From: an uncultured Anaeroplasmataceae bacterium
Lineage (GTDB): Bacteria > Bacillota_I > Bacilli_A > Acholeplasmatales > Anaeroplasmataceae
Reading direction: 5' to 3'
Length of the DNA: 27,555 nt
Assembly: GCA_934229535.1 (NCBI GenBank)
Contig: CAKQDS010000024.1
Location: 1-27,555, forward strand
Below the pieces are notes generated by a model. It was not told where the DNA came from. It worked only from the letters and a program-made list of their open reading frames with translations, and did not search any database. A program made the position numbers and the translations under genes. The stretch's first letter is position 1, and the number at the start of each line of letters is the position of its first letter. Below, one piece after another: positions 1 through 7,949 of this stretch.

Positions 1-90
1 TATATAATAAGATTTAAAATTTAAATCTAAGGCTACATTCATCTTACCTATATTATAGCTTAATTTCTTAGTTCTTAAGCTTACTGACAT
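1..90 (-). CDS. Unidentified protein, N-terminal 30 residues (runs off left edge)
   Basis: An ATG at 90-88 on the minus strand opens a frame with no stop for 30 codons to the window edge; the product begins MSVSLRTKKLSYNIGKMNVA. A ribosome site (GGGTGA) lies 5 nt upstream, and a promoter-like pair fits further up (TTGATT 169-164, 17 nt, TATCTT 146-141). Codon style (AAG, AGC, GCC within AT-rich sequence) matches neighbouring genes. The fragment is too short to recognise a family. It would be divergent from the activase operon. A chance open frame of this length in AT-rich DNA is possible, so confidence is moderate. Confidence 0.45.
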   Translation of the reverse strand, partial: MSVSLRTKKLSYNIGKMNVALDLNFKSYYI

Positions 91-140
91 AAAAATCACC
101 CACTTTTTATTAAAAAAAATAAAGTATTTTTCTTAATTTA

Positions 141-169
141 AAGATATCACTTCTTCAAACTAAAATCAA
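141..169 (-). promoter_or_regulatory. Promoter for the left-edge partial gene
   Basis: TTGATT at 169-164 and TATCTT at 146-141 with a 17-nt spacer. It would give a leader of about 45 nt ahead of the ATG at 90. The -10 is imperfect. Confidence 0.35.
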
Positions 170-353
170 TACTTTTCTCTGTTTTTTGTTTTTTTTTATT
201 TTCGTTCTACTTTGTGACATTTAATTTGTCGAATTTGGAATTATATCTAAATTTTTAAAATTCATTCAACCAAAAAAACATAATTTTAATAATTATTGTA
301 TTTAGGTACTTAAAAACAGGCTTTACTCCCTACGTAATAACCAATTTTGATAA
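170..353. other. Intergenic stretch between divergent genes, nothing recognised
   Basis: Very AT-rich DNA with a T-rich tract around 181-202. I see no open frame with a ribosome site, no clear hairpin and no RNA motif. It separates the partial minus-strand gene from the promoter of the activase operon. Confidence 0.4.
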
Positions 354-382
354 TTGACTAACTTTGTTTTTTTTTGTATAAT
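354..382 (+). promoter_or_regulatory. Promoter of the activase operon
   Basis: TTGACT (354-359), 17-nt T-rich spacer, TATAAT (377-382): close to the sigma-A consensus. Transcription would begin near 389, downstream of the in-frame ATG at 386, so that codon cannot be the start. The ATG at 413, with AAGGAGG at 401-407, is the start. Confidence 0.8.
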
Positions 383-412
383 TAAATGAGTTATTCGTAT
401 AAGGAGGAAGCC

Positions 413-3319
413 ATGAAAAGAATTGGTTTAGATATCGGCTCAACGACAATTAAATGTGCCGTATTAGATGAAAATGACGAATTAATATATAGTGATTATC
501 ATAGACACTATTCTCATATCAAAGACAATTTAATTAAGATTTTAGAAACACTTAAAAATGAAAATATAATTACCGACGAAGCTATGTTTGCTATTTCTGG
601 TTCTGCAGGAATGGGGCTTGCTGAAGGTGCTAAAATAACCTTTGTTCAAGAGGTTTACGCAACAAGAATTGCTGCAAAAAAATATATACCAAAAACCGAT
701 TGTATTATCGAGCTTGGTGGTGAGGATGCCAAAATTTTATTTTTAACTGATGGTATGGAGGTTAGAATGAATGGCTCATGTGCTGGTGGTACAGGAGCAT
801 TTATCGACCAAATGGCAACATTATTAAATATTGATGTAACTGAAATGAATGGTGTTGCAAAGGATCACCAAAAGCTATATAGCATTGCCTCACGATGTGG
901 TGTATTTGCTAAATCAGATATTCAACCTCTTTTAAATCAAGGTGCATCAAAAAGTGATATTGCTGCCTCTATTTATTATGCCGTAGTTAATCAAACAATT
1001 GGTGGACTAGCTCAAGGAAGAGAAATAACTGGAAATGTAGCTTATTTAGGTGGACCATTAACATTTATGTCAGAGCTTCAAACCGCTTTTGATACTGCTT
1101 TAAACGTTAAAGGTATTTGTCCTGAAAATTCTCTATATTATGTAGCAATGGGTGCGGCACTGTGTGCTAATGAAAAAAATTCAATTGATGAAATTATAAC
1201 CAAAATTACAAGCTATGATAATAAATCAACCTATGCCTTTAATTCACCACTATTTAAAAATGAAGATGAGCTTAAGGAATTTAGAGAAAGACATAAAAAA
1301 GCTTATGTTCCAAGCTATCCTCTTGATAATTATAATGGTAGGCTTTATCTAGGAATTGATTCTGGTTCTACAACTCTAAAATTTGTGTTAATTGATGAAG
1401 ACGAAAATATTCGCTTCGAAAAATATTTGCCAAATCGTGGAAACCCTGTTTCCGTTATGAAACAAATTTTTGATGAATTATATGAAAAATATCCAAACAT
1501 TAATATTGCCTCAAGTGCTTCTACTGGCTATGGAGAGGACCTAGCAAAAGCAGCCTTTAATCTTGATGGAGGTCTTGTTGAAACAATGGCTCACTTTACA
1601 GCAGCAAAGAAATTTATGCCAGAGGTTGATTTTATAATTGATATTGGTGGACAGGACATCAAATGCTTCAAAATTGAACATCAAACTATTTCTAATATTT
1701 TCCTTAATGAAGCATGTTCATCAGGCTGTGGCTCATTCCTTCAAACTTTTGCTAATGCCTTAGGCTATAACATTGCTGATTTTGCAAAGCTTGGTCTTAT
1801 GGCACCAAAGCCTGTAGATTTAGGATCACGCTGTACAGTATTTATGAATTCATCAGTTAAGCAAGCTCAAAAGGATGGAGCAACAATTGATAATATTTCA
1901 GCTGGTCTTTCTATTTCTGTTGTAAAAAATGCTTTATATAAGGTAATACGTGCTACTTCTAAGGATAATCTTGGTAAGCATATTGTTGTTCAAGGTGGAA
2001 CCTTCCATAATGAAGCAGTATTAAGAGCATTCGAAAAGGAATTAAATTTAGAGGTTGTTTGCCCTAACATTTCCGGCCTAATGGGTGCTTATGGCGCTGC
2101 ATTATATGCCAAAAAGATTGCCAAAGATAAATCATCAATTCTAACTAAGGAACAGCTTAAATGCTTCCATCATGAAACAAAAAATTTCAATTGTGGCTTA
2201 TGCTCAAATCATTGCCTTTTAACAGTAAATACATTTGGCTCTAACCAAAATAAATTTATAAGTGGTAATAGATGTGAAAAGCCTCTAACTAAAAAGGTTT
2301 CAAATGATGAATTAAATATCTATGAATATATTAAAAAACGTCTTATGTCTTATGAACCAAAGCAAGGACCAAGAGGTAAAATTGGTATTCCTATGGGCTT
2401 AAACAATTATGAATTGTGGCCATTTTGGTATACATTTTTAACAAATCTTGGCTTCGAGGTTATCAATAGTGGCTTTAGTAATGCTAAGCTTTATACCCTT
2501 GGTCAGCATACTATCCCATCTGATACTGTATGTTATCCAGCTAAGCTAATGCATGGTCATATTATTAAGCTTTTAAATGAAGGAATTGACACTATCTTCT
2601 ATCCTTGTATGAGCTATAATATTGATGAGCATATTTCTGACAATCATTTTAATTGTCCTGTTGTTGCTTATTACCCAGAAACTATTGAAAATAACGTTAA
2701 AGCCTTAAATGGTAAAAAATTCATTAATGACTTTATTGGTATTCACGACAAAAAAATCTTTGAGGAAAAGATAACTAAAATATTAAATAAATATTTTGAT
2801 GGTATTACTAAATCGATGGTAAAAAAAGCTTCTAGCCTTGCTTACCTTGAATATGATAAATATCTTAACGATATTAGAAATAAGGCCGAGGAAATTATTA
2901 CTCATGCTAGATTAGACCATAAGCAAATAATTGTACTTGCAGGAAGACCTTATCATATTGATCCTCAAATTAATCATGGAATTGATAAGCTAATTTCAAG
3001 CTTTGGTGCAGCCATCGTTACGGAAGAAAGTATTTCAAATCTTCTTCCTAAAAGCGGTGTTAACGTTTTAAACCAATGGACATATCATGCTAGACTATAC
3101 AACGCTGCTAAATACGTAACAACTCAATCAGATATGAATTTAGTACAGCTAGTAAGCTTTGGCTGTGGACTTGATGCCATCACAACAGATGAAACAAAAG
3201 CAATACTTGAAAGTCATAATAAAATATATACCCAAATTAAAATTGATGAAATTACAAACCTAGGTGCCGTTAAAATTAGACTTAGAAGTTTATTTGCTGC
3301 CCTAGAGCAAAAGGAGTAA
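413..3319 (+). CDS. 2-hydroxyacyl-CoA dehydratase activase-like protein (BadF/BadG/BcrA/BcrD ATPase, double, plus DUF2229)
   Basis: A 968-residue protein with two tandem ASKHA-fold activase modules and a C-terminal COG3580/DUF2229-type region. Module 1 starts with IGLDIGSTTIK (about residues 4-14) and carries the SCAGGTG and RCGVF motifs; their cysteines C123 and C162 match the pair that bridges a [4Fe-4S] cluster between subunits in HgdC-type activators. Module 2 (about 310-560) repeats the plan (GIDSGSTTLK, CSSGCGSF, RCTVF near C474). A CGLC..C..RC cysteine cluster follows at about 593-625. Known activases use ATP to drive low-potential electron transfer into 2-hydroxyacyl-CoA dehydratases; members of this large fused architecture are common in anaerobes but their substrate is generally unknown. 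No dehydratase alpha/beta pair or CoA-transferase lies nearby, so the substrate cannot be named. Start 413 is set by AAGGAGG 5 nt upstream and by the promoter. Operon with the next gene, 3 nt apart and in the same frame. Confidence 0.88.
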   Translation: MKRIGLDIGSTTIKCAVLDENDELIYSDYHRHYSHIKDNLIKILETLKNENIITDEAMFAISGSAGMGLAEGAKITFVQEVYATRIAAKKYIPKTDCIIELGGEDAKILFLTDGMEVRMNGSCAGGTGAFIDQMATLLNIDVTEMNGVAKDHQKLYSIASRCGVFAKSDIQPLLNQGASKSDIAASIYYAVVNQTIGGLAQGREITGNVAYLGGPLTFMSELQTAFDTALNVKGICPENSLYYVAMGAALCANEKNSIDEIITKITSYDNKSTYAFNSPLFKNEDELKEFRERHKKAYVPSYPLDNYNGRLYLGIDSGSTTLKFVLIDEDENIRFEKYLPNRGNPVSVMKQIFDELYEKYPNINIASSASTGYGEDLAKAAFNLDGGLVETMAHFTAAKKFMPEVDFIIDIGGQDIKCFKIEHQTISNIFLNEACSSGCGSFLQTFANALGYNIADFAKLGLMAPKPVDLGSRCTVFMNSSVKQAQKDGATIDNISAGLSISVVKNALYKVIRATSKDNLGKHIVVQGGTFHNEAVLRAFEKELNLEVVCPNISGLMGAYGAALYAKKIAKDKSSILTKEQLKCFHHETKNFNCGLCSNHCLLTVNTFGSNQNKFISGNRCEKPLTKKVSNDELNIYEYIKKRLMSYEPKQGPRGKIGIPMGLNNYELWPFWYTFLTNLGFEVINSGFSNAKLYTLGQHTIPSDTVCYPAKLMHGHIIKLLNEGIDTIFYPCMSYNIDEHISDNHFNCPVVAYYPETIENNVKALNGKKFINDFIGIHDKKIFEEKITKILNKYFDGITKSMVKKASSLAYLEYDKYLNDIRNKAEEIITHARLDHKQIIVLAGRPYHIDPQINHGIDKLISSFGAAIVTEESISNLLPKSGVNVLNQWTYHARLYNAAKYVTTQSDMNLVQLVSFGCGLDAITTDETKAILESHNKIYTQIKIDEITNLGAVKIRLRSLFAALEQKE

Positions 3320-3322
3320 CAT

Positions 3323-4609
3323 ATGAATCAGGCTGAATATAAAGATACAGAATTCGAATATCCAAAGTTTACTAAAGCAATGCGTAAAACTCATACAATT
3401 TTAATTCCCGGTATGCTAAAAATCCACTTTGCACTATTTCAAAATGCTTTAATAGGCTGTGGCTATAATGTTGAAATATTACAAAACGAAGGTCCAGATG
3501 TTGTATCTGAAGGATTAAAATATGTTCATAACGATACCTGCTACCCTGCACTTTTAGTTATAGGACAATTTATTGATGCCCTAAATCATCGAACTGATTT
3601 AGATAAAATCGTTTTATTAATTACGCAAACTGGTGGTGGCTGTAGAGCCTCAAATTATATTCATCTTCTTCGTAAGGCCCTAATTAAGGCAGGCTATGGT
3701 TATATCCCTGTTGTAAGCCTTAATGCCTCAAACCTTGAAAAGGATAGTGGTTTAGAGTTAAACTATAAGCTAATAAAAAAGGTTGCAGCAGCGATGACCT
3801 ATGGTGATTTTCTAATGTACACCTATAATAAAACTAGAAGCTACGATAAAAACAATGAAGCTAAAAACACTCTAGATAAATGGATTAATAACTTAAAGGT
3901 GCAAATAGATAATAATAAAGGCATAAATCTTAGAGGCATAAGAAAAAATCTAAAGCTTATAGCTAAAGATTTTGATAGCCTAGATCTTGATTTATCTCAT
4001 GCTAAGCCTAGAGTTGGCGTAGTTGGTGAAATATACATCAAATATGCTCCCCTTGGTAACAATCATCTTGAGGAATTCCTAGTAAGTGAAGGTGCCGAGG
4101 TAATGGTTCCTGGTTTATATGGCTTTATCCTTTATTGCCTTTATAACACCATTTATGATCAAAAAATTTATGGTGGTAAGAAAATAAAGGTCTTTTTAAC
4201 CAAAATTCTTATTTCTTATTTAAGAAGACGTGAAAAAGCAATGATTGAAGCCCTAAAGCCAACAAAAATTACTCCGATGAACTATTTTAAAGAAACTAAA
4301 GAAATGTCTAATGGTGTAATTTCTCATGGAACAAAAATGGGTGAGGGTTGGTTACTTACAGCCGAAATGATGGAGCTTGTTGAAATAGGCTATAGCAATA
4401 TAGTTTGCGCTCAGCCATTTGGTTGTCTTCCTAATCACATTTGTGGTAAGGGTGTAATGAAAAAAATTAAAGAAATTCATCCGACTGCAAATATTGTAGC
4501 AATCGACTATGATCCATCAGCAACTAAGGTTAATCAAGAAAATCGTATTAAGCTTATGCTAGCAATTGCTAAAGAGTCAATAAAGCCAGACGATAAGGCT
4601 AAATTATAA
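3323..4609 (+). CDS. HgdB/COG3581-like 2-hydroxyacyl-CoA dehydratase-related protein
   Basis: A 428-residue partner of the upstream activase, resembling the C-terminal COG3581 segment that is fused to it in many anaerobic Firmicutes. Visible conserved cysteine motifs are NDTCYPALL (about 70-77), TGGGCRASN (about 102-110) and FGCLPNHICGKG (about 367-378), likely Fe-S ligands as in the dehydratase fold. It probably receives electrons from the activase subunit in the cytoplasm; the reaction is unknown. The ribosome site AAGGAG (3311-3316) overlaps the last codons and TAA of the upstream gene, 6 nt before ATG, so the pair is translationally coupled. The two frames are identical and only TAA-CAT separates them. 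A hairpin terminator follows at 4635-4681. Confidence 0.8.
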   Translation: MNQAEYKDTEFEYPKFTKAMRKTHTILIPGMLKIHFALFQNALIGCGYNVEILQNEGPDVVSEGLKYVHNDTCYPALLVIGQFIDALNHRTDLDKIVLLITQTGGGCRASNYIHLLRKALIKAGYGYIPVVSLNASNLEKDSGLELNYKLIKKVAAAMTYGDFLMYTYNKTRSYDKNNEAKNTLDKWINNLKVQIDNNKGINLRGIRKNLKLIAKDFDSLDLDLSHAKPRVGVVGEIYIKYAPLGNNHLEEFLVSEGAEVMVPGLYGFILYCLYNTIYDQKIYGGKKIKVFLTKILISYLRRREKAMIEALKPTKITPMNYFKETKEMSNGVISHGTKMGEGWLLTAEMMELVEIGYSNIVCAQPFGCLPNHICGKGVMKKIKEIHPTANIVAIDYDPSATKVNQENRIKLMLAIAKESIKPDDKAKL

Positions 4610-4634
4610 CATAATTTTCATTAATATTAAATTA

Positions 4635-4681
4635 AAATATCTCTTGGTGATAATATGAAAATCCAAAGAGGTATTTTTTTT
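4635..4681 (+). terminator. Intrinsic terminator after the activase operon, overlapping the next start codon
   Basis: Left arm 4635-4647 and right arm 4663-4676 pair over about 13 bp (one bulged A at 4667, one G-T pair), followed by a run of eight T (4674-4681). The loop (4648-4662) contains the ATG (4655) of the following regulator frame. Confidence 0.75.
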
Positions 4682-5131
4682 ACGCTTGTAGAGCCAATGC
4701 AAATAACCTTAGGAGAGGTTTTAGAGGAATTTTTCACAATCAAAAAAATTCATTCCCGTGGTAGTATTATTTATCCAACCGAATTTTCGCACTTTAAAGC
4801 CTTAACAGGTATTACACTTTCACCACTTAAGGAAAATAATTTTTGGTATGATCTAAGTAATATGCTTAAAGTTGAAAATTATATTTTAAGAGAAAAGAAT
4901 GAGGAAAACAGATTACTTATACTATTATATTATCTTTATACCAAAGAAAAAACTACATTAATTAATACTAATATGACTAGAACAAAGCTAGCTCAATATT
5001 TAAATATTTCTCCTATAAAGCTTAGAGAAACAATAAAAAAATATGAAAAAAAAGGAATTATAGAAATCTATAATTCCGAGTTTCTCTTAAATATTAAATT
5101 GCTAGAACAGCACCATTATAACGAGTTTTAA
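4655..5131 (+). CDS. Small Crp/Fnr-like winged-helix regulator
   Basis: Up to 158 residues. The C-terminal third (about 105-150: MTRTKLAQYLNISPIKLRE, then a wing GIIEIYNSE) matches the winged helix-turn-helix of Crp/Fnr-family regulators. The N-terminal part is short and does not show a recognisable cyclic-nucleotide fold, so it looks like a reduced or divergent sensor domain; no ligand is evident. The start is uncertain: ATG 4655 has a weak GGTGA site but sits in the loop of the upstream gene's terminator, and ATG 4697 (residue 15) is an alternative without a good ribosome site. I see no promoter of its own, so expression may depend on read-through from the activase operon. Its last 38 bp overlap the 3' end of metQ on the opposite strand, and the metNIQ terminator lies inside it. 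Confidence 0.65.
   Translation: MKIQRGIFFTLVEPMQITLGEVLEEFFTIKKIHSRGSIIYPTEFSHFKALTGITLSPLKENNFWYDLSNMLKVENYILREKNEENRLLILLYYLYTKEKTTLINTNMTRTKLAQYLNISPIKLRETIKKYEKKGIIEIYNSEFLLNIKLLEQHHYNEF
5046..5077 (-). terminator. Intrinsic terminator of metNIQ, inside the convergent regulator CDS
   Basis: On the minus strand a perfect 10-bp stem (5077-5068 with 5063-5054), a 4-nt loop, then eight T (5053-5046). It lies 17 nt past the metQ stop. On the plus strand the same bases encode KKKGIIEIYNS of the regulator's wing. Confidence 0.85.
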
Positions 5132-5915
5132 TAAACTCTTTAATTTCATTTGAAGTTAATACTTCATATAAAGCTTTAATTGCTTTATGATTTTGATTAC
5201 CATCTCTAACACATAAAATATTGGCATATGTGTCAGCTGCTAAACTATCTGATGCTTCATATCTAATAGCATCATTACTAGTTAATCCTGCATCAAGTGC
5301 ATAATTACCATTAATTACAGCAATAGCCGCATCTACTCTATTACTAGCAATTTGTTGTGCCTCAAGCTCTTTAATATTAAAATTATGAGGATTAGAAGTT
5401 ATATCAAGCTTTGTTGCCTCAAGGCCTACGCCATTTTTCAAAGTGATTAAGCCAGCATCAGCTAATAAATTTAGAGCACGTGCTTCATTAGTTGTATCAT
5501 TAGGAACTAAAATAGTATCCCCATCACTTAATTCCTCTAGGGAATTCTTTTTACCCTTGTAGATTGCAAATGGCTCATAATGAACCTTACCAACACTCAC
5601 AAGATGGGTATTATTTTCCTCGTTGAATGAATTTAAATATGGTGTATGCTGAAAATAATTAGCATCAACAGACCCATTTTCTGTTGCAAGATTTGGTTGA
5701 ACATAATCAGTATATTGTTTAATAATTAAAGTGTAACCCTTAGACTCAAAAATAGGCTTTACTGCCTCTAAAATTTCGGCATGTGGTGATGGTGAAGCAG
5801 CAACTGTAATTGTTGTTGCATCATCTGAAAGAGGACTCCAGCTCCTTCCACAAGATGTTAAACCTACTACTCCTAATACTACTGCGCCTAGCGCTAATTT
5901 TAAAACATTCTTCAT
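5094..5915 (-). CDS. metQ: MetQ methionine-binding lipoprotein (NlpA family)
   Basis: A 273-residue lipoprotein: basic start, hydrophobic stretch and lipobox LTSC with the lipidated cysteine at residue 22, so it is anchored outside the membrane. The mature part is typical of NlpA/MetQ (VAASPSPHAEILEAVKPIF, DANYFQHTPYLN, VHYEPFAIY, IPTS-like core, C-terminal IKEFIKTRYNGAVLAI). It captures methionine (D or L) and delivers it to MetI/MetN. The start at 5915 is chosen because AAGGAG lies 9 nt upstream and the longer in-frame extension has no signal logic. It is the last gene of metNIQ and overlaps the metI stop region by its ribosome site. Its 3' end overlaps the convergent regulator gene by 38 bp. 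Confidence 0.92.
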   Translation of the reverse strand: MKNVLKLALGAVVLGVVGLTSCGRSWSPLSDDATTITVAASPSPHAEILEAVKPIFESKGYTLIIKQYTDYVQPNLATENGSVDANYFQHTPYLNSFNEENNTHLVSVGKVHYEPFAIYKGKKNSLEELSDGDTILVPNDTTNEARALNLLADAGLITLKNGVGLEATKLDITSNPHNFNIKELEAQQIASNRVDAAIAVINGNYALDAGLTSNDAIRYEASDSLAADTYANILCVRDGNQNHKAIKALYEVLTSNEIKEFIKTRYNGAVLAI

Positions 5916-5919
5916 TTTT

Positions 5920-6612
5920 TTATTCTCCTTTTTTTCTATGATCAATTTTTTTAGCTACAAACATTCCTATTTCTTGAAATATTTGAACAATAATAATTAA
6001 TAATGCTAAGCTTATTAGCTTGGCATCAAGATAATTTCTAATATAGCCATATGAATATGCTACATTACCAAGGCCATCAGCACCGATAATACCAGTCATT
6101 GCTGTATATCCTAATATAGTTGCAAAGCTTATAGTAGCTCCTACAATAAGTGATGATTTAATTTCGGGAAGAATCACCTTGAAAATAATGGCCATTCTTG
6201 AAGCACCCATTGCACTACTTGCTTCAATAATGCCATAATCGACCTCCTTTAATGATGACTCAACCATTCTAGCAACAAAAGGAATTGCTGCTATTACTAA
6301 AGCCATCACGAAGGCTACATTACCAGTACCTGTTCCAATTATATTTCTAATAACCGGTAAAATTGTTACTAGCAATATAACAAATGGTGCTGATCTTAAA
6401 ATGTTAACAATAATACCAATAATAAAATTTAGCCATTTACATTGAAATAAGCCATTTTTATCAGTAACATTTAAAATAATACCAAGTGGTATACCAATAA
6501 AATAAGCAAAGAAAGTAGCAACTAAAACTATACCAATTGTAATTGCTGTTTGCTCTAAATAATACATAAAGCCTAAATTAGCAAATTTAGCCAATAACAT
6601 TAAGAAATTCAT
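5920..6612 (-). CDS. metI: MetI methionine ABC transporter permease
   Basis: A 230-residue integral membrane protein with about five hydrophobic segments (about 20-46, 62-86, 98-114, 155-175, 195-218) and the cytoplasmic EAA loop (EASSAMGASR about 130-139, followed by ILPEI) that docks on the ATPase. This is the MetI family of the methionine uptake transporter. The ATG at 6612 has GGGAG 6 nt upstream, overlapping the metN stop codon, so translation is coupled. Its C-terminus is basic (KKIDHRKKGE) and its stop is just before metQ. Length is normal for the family. Confidence 0.93.
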   Translation of the reverse strand: MNFLMLLAKFANLGFMYYLEQTAITIGIVLVATFFAYFIGIPLGIILNVTDKNGLFQCKWLNFIIGIIVNILRSAPFVILLVTILPVIRNIIGTGTGNVAFVMALVIAAIPFVARMVESSLKEVDYGIIEASSAMGASRMAIIFKVILPEIKSSLIVGATISFATILGYTAMTGIIGADGLGNVAYSYGYIRNYLDAKLISLALLIIIVQIFQEIGMFVAKKIDHRKKGE

Positions 6613-6615
6613 ATT

Positions 6616-7611
6616 CTACTCCCTTACCTCATATTTAATATTTTCAGTTTCAAGATAATTAATTACCTTAGCAATCGTTGCATCATCATTTGGTAAAACG
6701 ACCTTCATTTCCCCAAAAATTTTATCATCCTTTGTTTTTATATTAGCATCAATAATATTTATTAATGCTTTTGTTTTTAAGATCATTTTTGCCACAACAG
6801 GCTCTAAGGCATTACCATCAAATATTAAATTCATACACATCCGACCATGATCCTCATACATTAAATCAAGTTCAGGATATAACAAGCTTTTAGTAATTTC
6901 CTCCTTAGGATTAATAAATACATCCTTTACCCTACCAACCTCACGAACAGCACTATCATCAATTATTGCTACCTTATTACAAATGCTTTCTACAACTCTC
7001 ATTTCGTGAGTTATTATAACAATTGTAATACCCAGCTTTTTATTTATGTCTGAAAGTAGCTTAAGAATTTGATTAGTAGTATTAGGATCTAAGGCACTAG
7101 TAGCCTCATCACATAATAATACACTTGGATTAGTGGCCAATGCTCTGGCAATTGCTACTCTTTGCTTTTGGCCTCCCGATAGCTCAGATGGATAAACTAA
7201 TGCTTTATCCTTTAAACCAACTAGCTCTAATAATTCATAAGCTCTTTTTATTCGATTTTCCTTAGCAATATGCGCAATTTCTAAGGGAAAGGTAATATTC
7301 TTCAAAACATTTCTTTGCTCTAATAAATTAAAGCTTTGAAAAATCATACCAATATTTTGTCTTATTTGTCTTAATTCTTTTTTGTTTAAATCAGCAAGAT
7401 TAACTCCATTAAAATAAACATTACCACTAGTTGGTCTTTCTAAATAATTTAAACAACGAATAAGAGTTGACTTTCCTGCACCAGATAAACCAATAATTCC
7501 AAAAATATCCCCTTTTTCAATTGTTAAATTAATGTCCTTAATAGCTAAAATATCTTTTTTCCTTGTTTTATATATTTTAGTTACATTTTGAAGCTCAAAT
7601 ATTTTATCCAT
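6616..7611 (-). CDS. metN: MetN methionine ABC transporter ATPase with C-terminal NIL domain
   Basis: A 331-residue ATPase that powers methionine import. Complete motifs: Walker A GLSGAGKST (41-49), Q-loop Q92, signature LSGGQKQR (144-151), Walker B VLLCDEATSALDP (164-175), H-loop H202. Residues about 258-331 form a NIL (ferredoxin-like) domain, which in MetN homologues binds methionine and inhibits transport when the cell is replete. The start at 7611 is set by GGAGG a few bases upstream; the in-frame ATG further up lies in the T-box terminator. First gene of metNIQ, controlled by the upstream T-box leader. Confidence 0.95.
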   Translation of the reverse strand: MDKIFELQNVTKIYKTRKKDILAIKDINLTIEKGDIFGIIGLSGAGKSTLIRCLNYLERPTSGNVYFNGVNLADLNKKELRQIRQNIGMIFQSFNLLEQRNVLKNITFPLEIAHIAKENRIKRAYELLELVGLKDKALVYPSELSGGQKQRVAIARALATNPSVLLCDEATSALDPNTTNQILKLLSDINKKLGITIVIITHEMRVVESICNKVAIIDDSAVREVGRVKDVFINPKEEITKSLLYPELDLMYEDHGRMCMNLIFDGNALEPVVAKMILKTKALINIIDANIKTKDDKIFGEMKVVLPNDDATIAKVINYLETENIKYEVRE

Positions 7612-7633
7612 ATGTTTTCCTCCTTTTTGAAAA

Positions 7634-7902
7634 TAAAAAAAGTCCTTAGACACATTACATGCCTAAGGACGAAATAATCCGCGTTACCACCTTAATTTAC
7701 AAACACCTCACGATATTTGCCTCTTCAAGTACAATCATACTCTATCGCTTTAACGGGCGAACCCGTAATATTCTAACAAACGCTCGAATATTAAGCTCCA
7801 AGACCATCTTCATAAATTAATCTACATCCTTTTTCACCAAGCAAGGATTCTCTACGCTAGACATTATTTACTACTCTTCTTTTCGTAGCTTTTCTTAATA
7901 TG
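7634..7902 (-). promoter_or_regulatory. T-box riboswitch (tRNA-Met responsive) controlling metNIQ
   Basis: The minus-strand leader carries the diagnostic T-box AAGGTGGTAACGCGG (7693-7679). AAGG/ACG can pair with CGT/CCTT just downstream to form the antiterminator. Competing with it is a 12-bp terminator stem (7670-7659 with 7653-7642 region) followed by seven T. Upstream, a Stem I-like region with AGAG (around 7853) and GGTG (around 7838) motifs leads to a specifier region containing ATG at 7813-7811 (followed by A) and ATG at 7807-7805; either gives a methionine codon. The TGGT bulge would pair with a tRNA ending ACCA, consistent with the discriminator A of tRNA-Met. Uncharged tRNA-Met should therefore switch on methionine import. 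Confidence 0.93.
7641..7670 (-). terminator. Regulated terminator hairpin of the T-box leader
   Basis: GTCCTTAG (7670-7663) pairs with CTAAGGAC (7649-7642), extended by G-T, C-G, A-T and T-G pairs to a 5-nt loop, then a T run (7641-7635). Its 5' arm is shared with the antiterminator. Confidence 0.88.
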
Positions 7903-7908
7903 CTTCAT

Positions 7909-7937
7909 ATTATAAACTATTAATAAAGGAAATGCAA
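7909..7937 (-). promoter_or_regulatory. Promoter of the metNIQ T-box transcript
   Basis: TTGCAT (7937-7932), 17-nt spacer, TATAAT (7914-7909). Predicted start near 7902, about 290 nt ahead of metN, which gives room for the full T-box leader. The promoter lies just past the pyrR stop. Confidence 0.78.
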
Positions 7938-7949
7938 GCACTTTTTTTA

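Noticed and set aside
386..412. Longer N-terminus for the activase starting at ATG 386
   Set aside because: That ATG is 4 nt from the -10 box and upstream of the predicted transcription start; ATG 413 has a strong ribosome site and begins the conserved MKRIGLDIGS.
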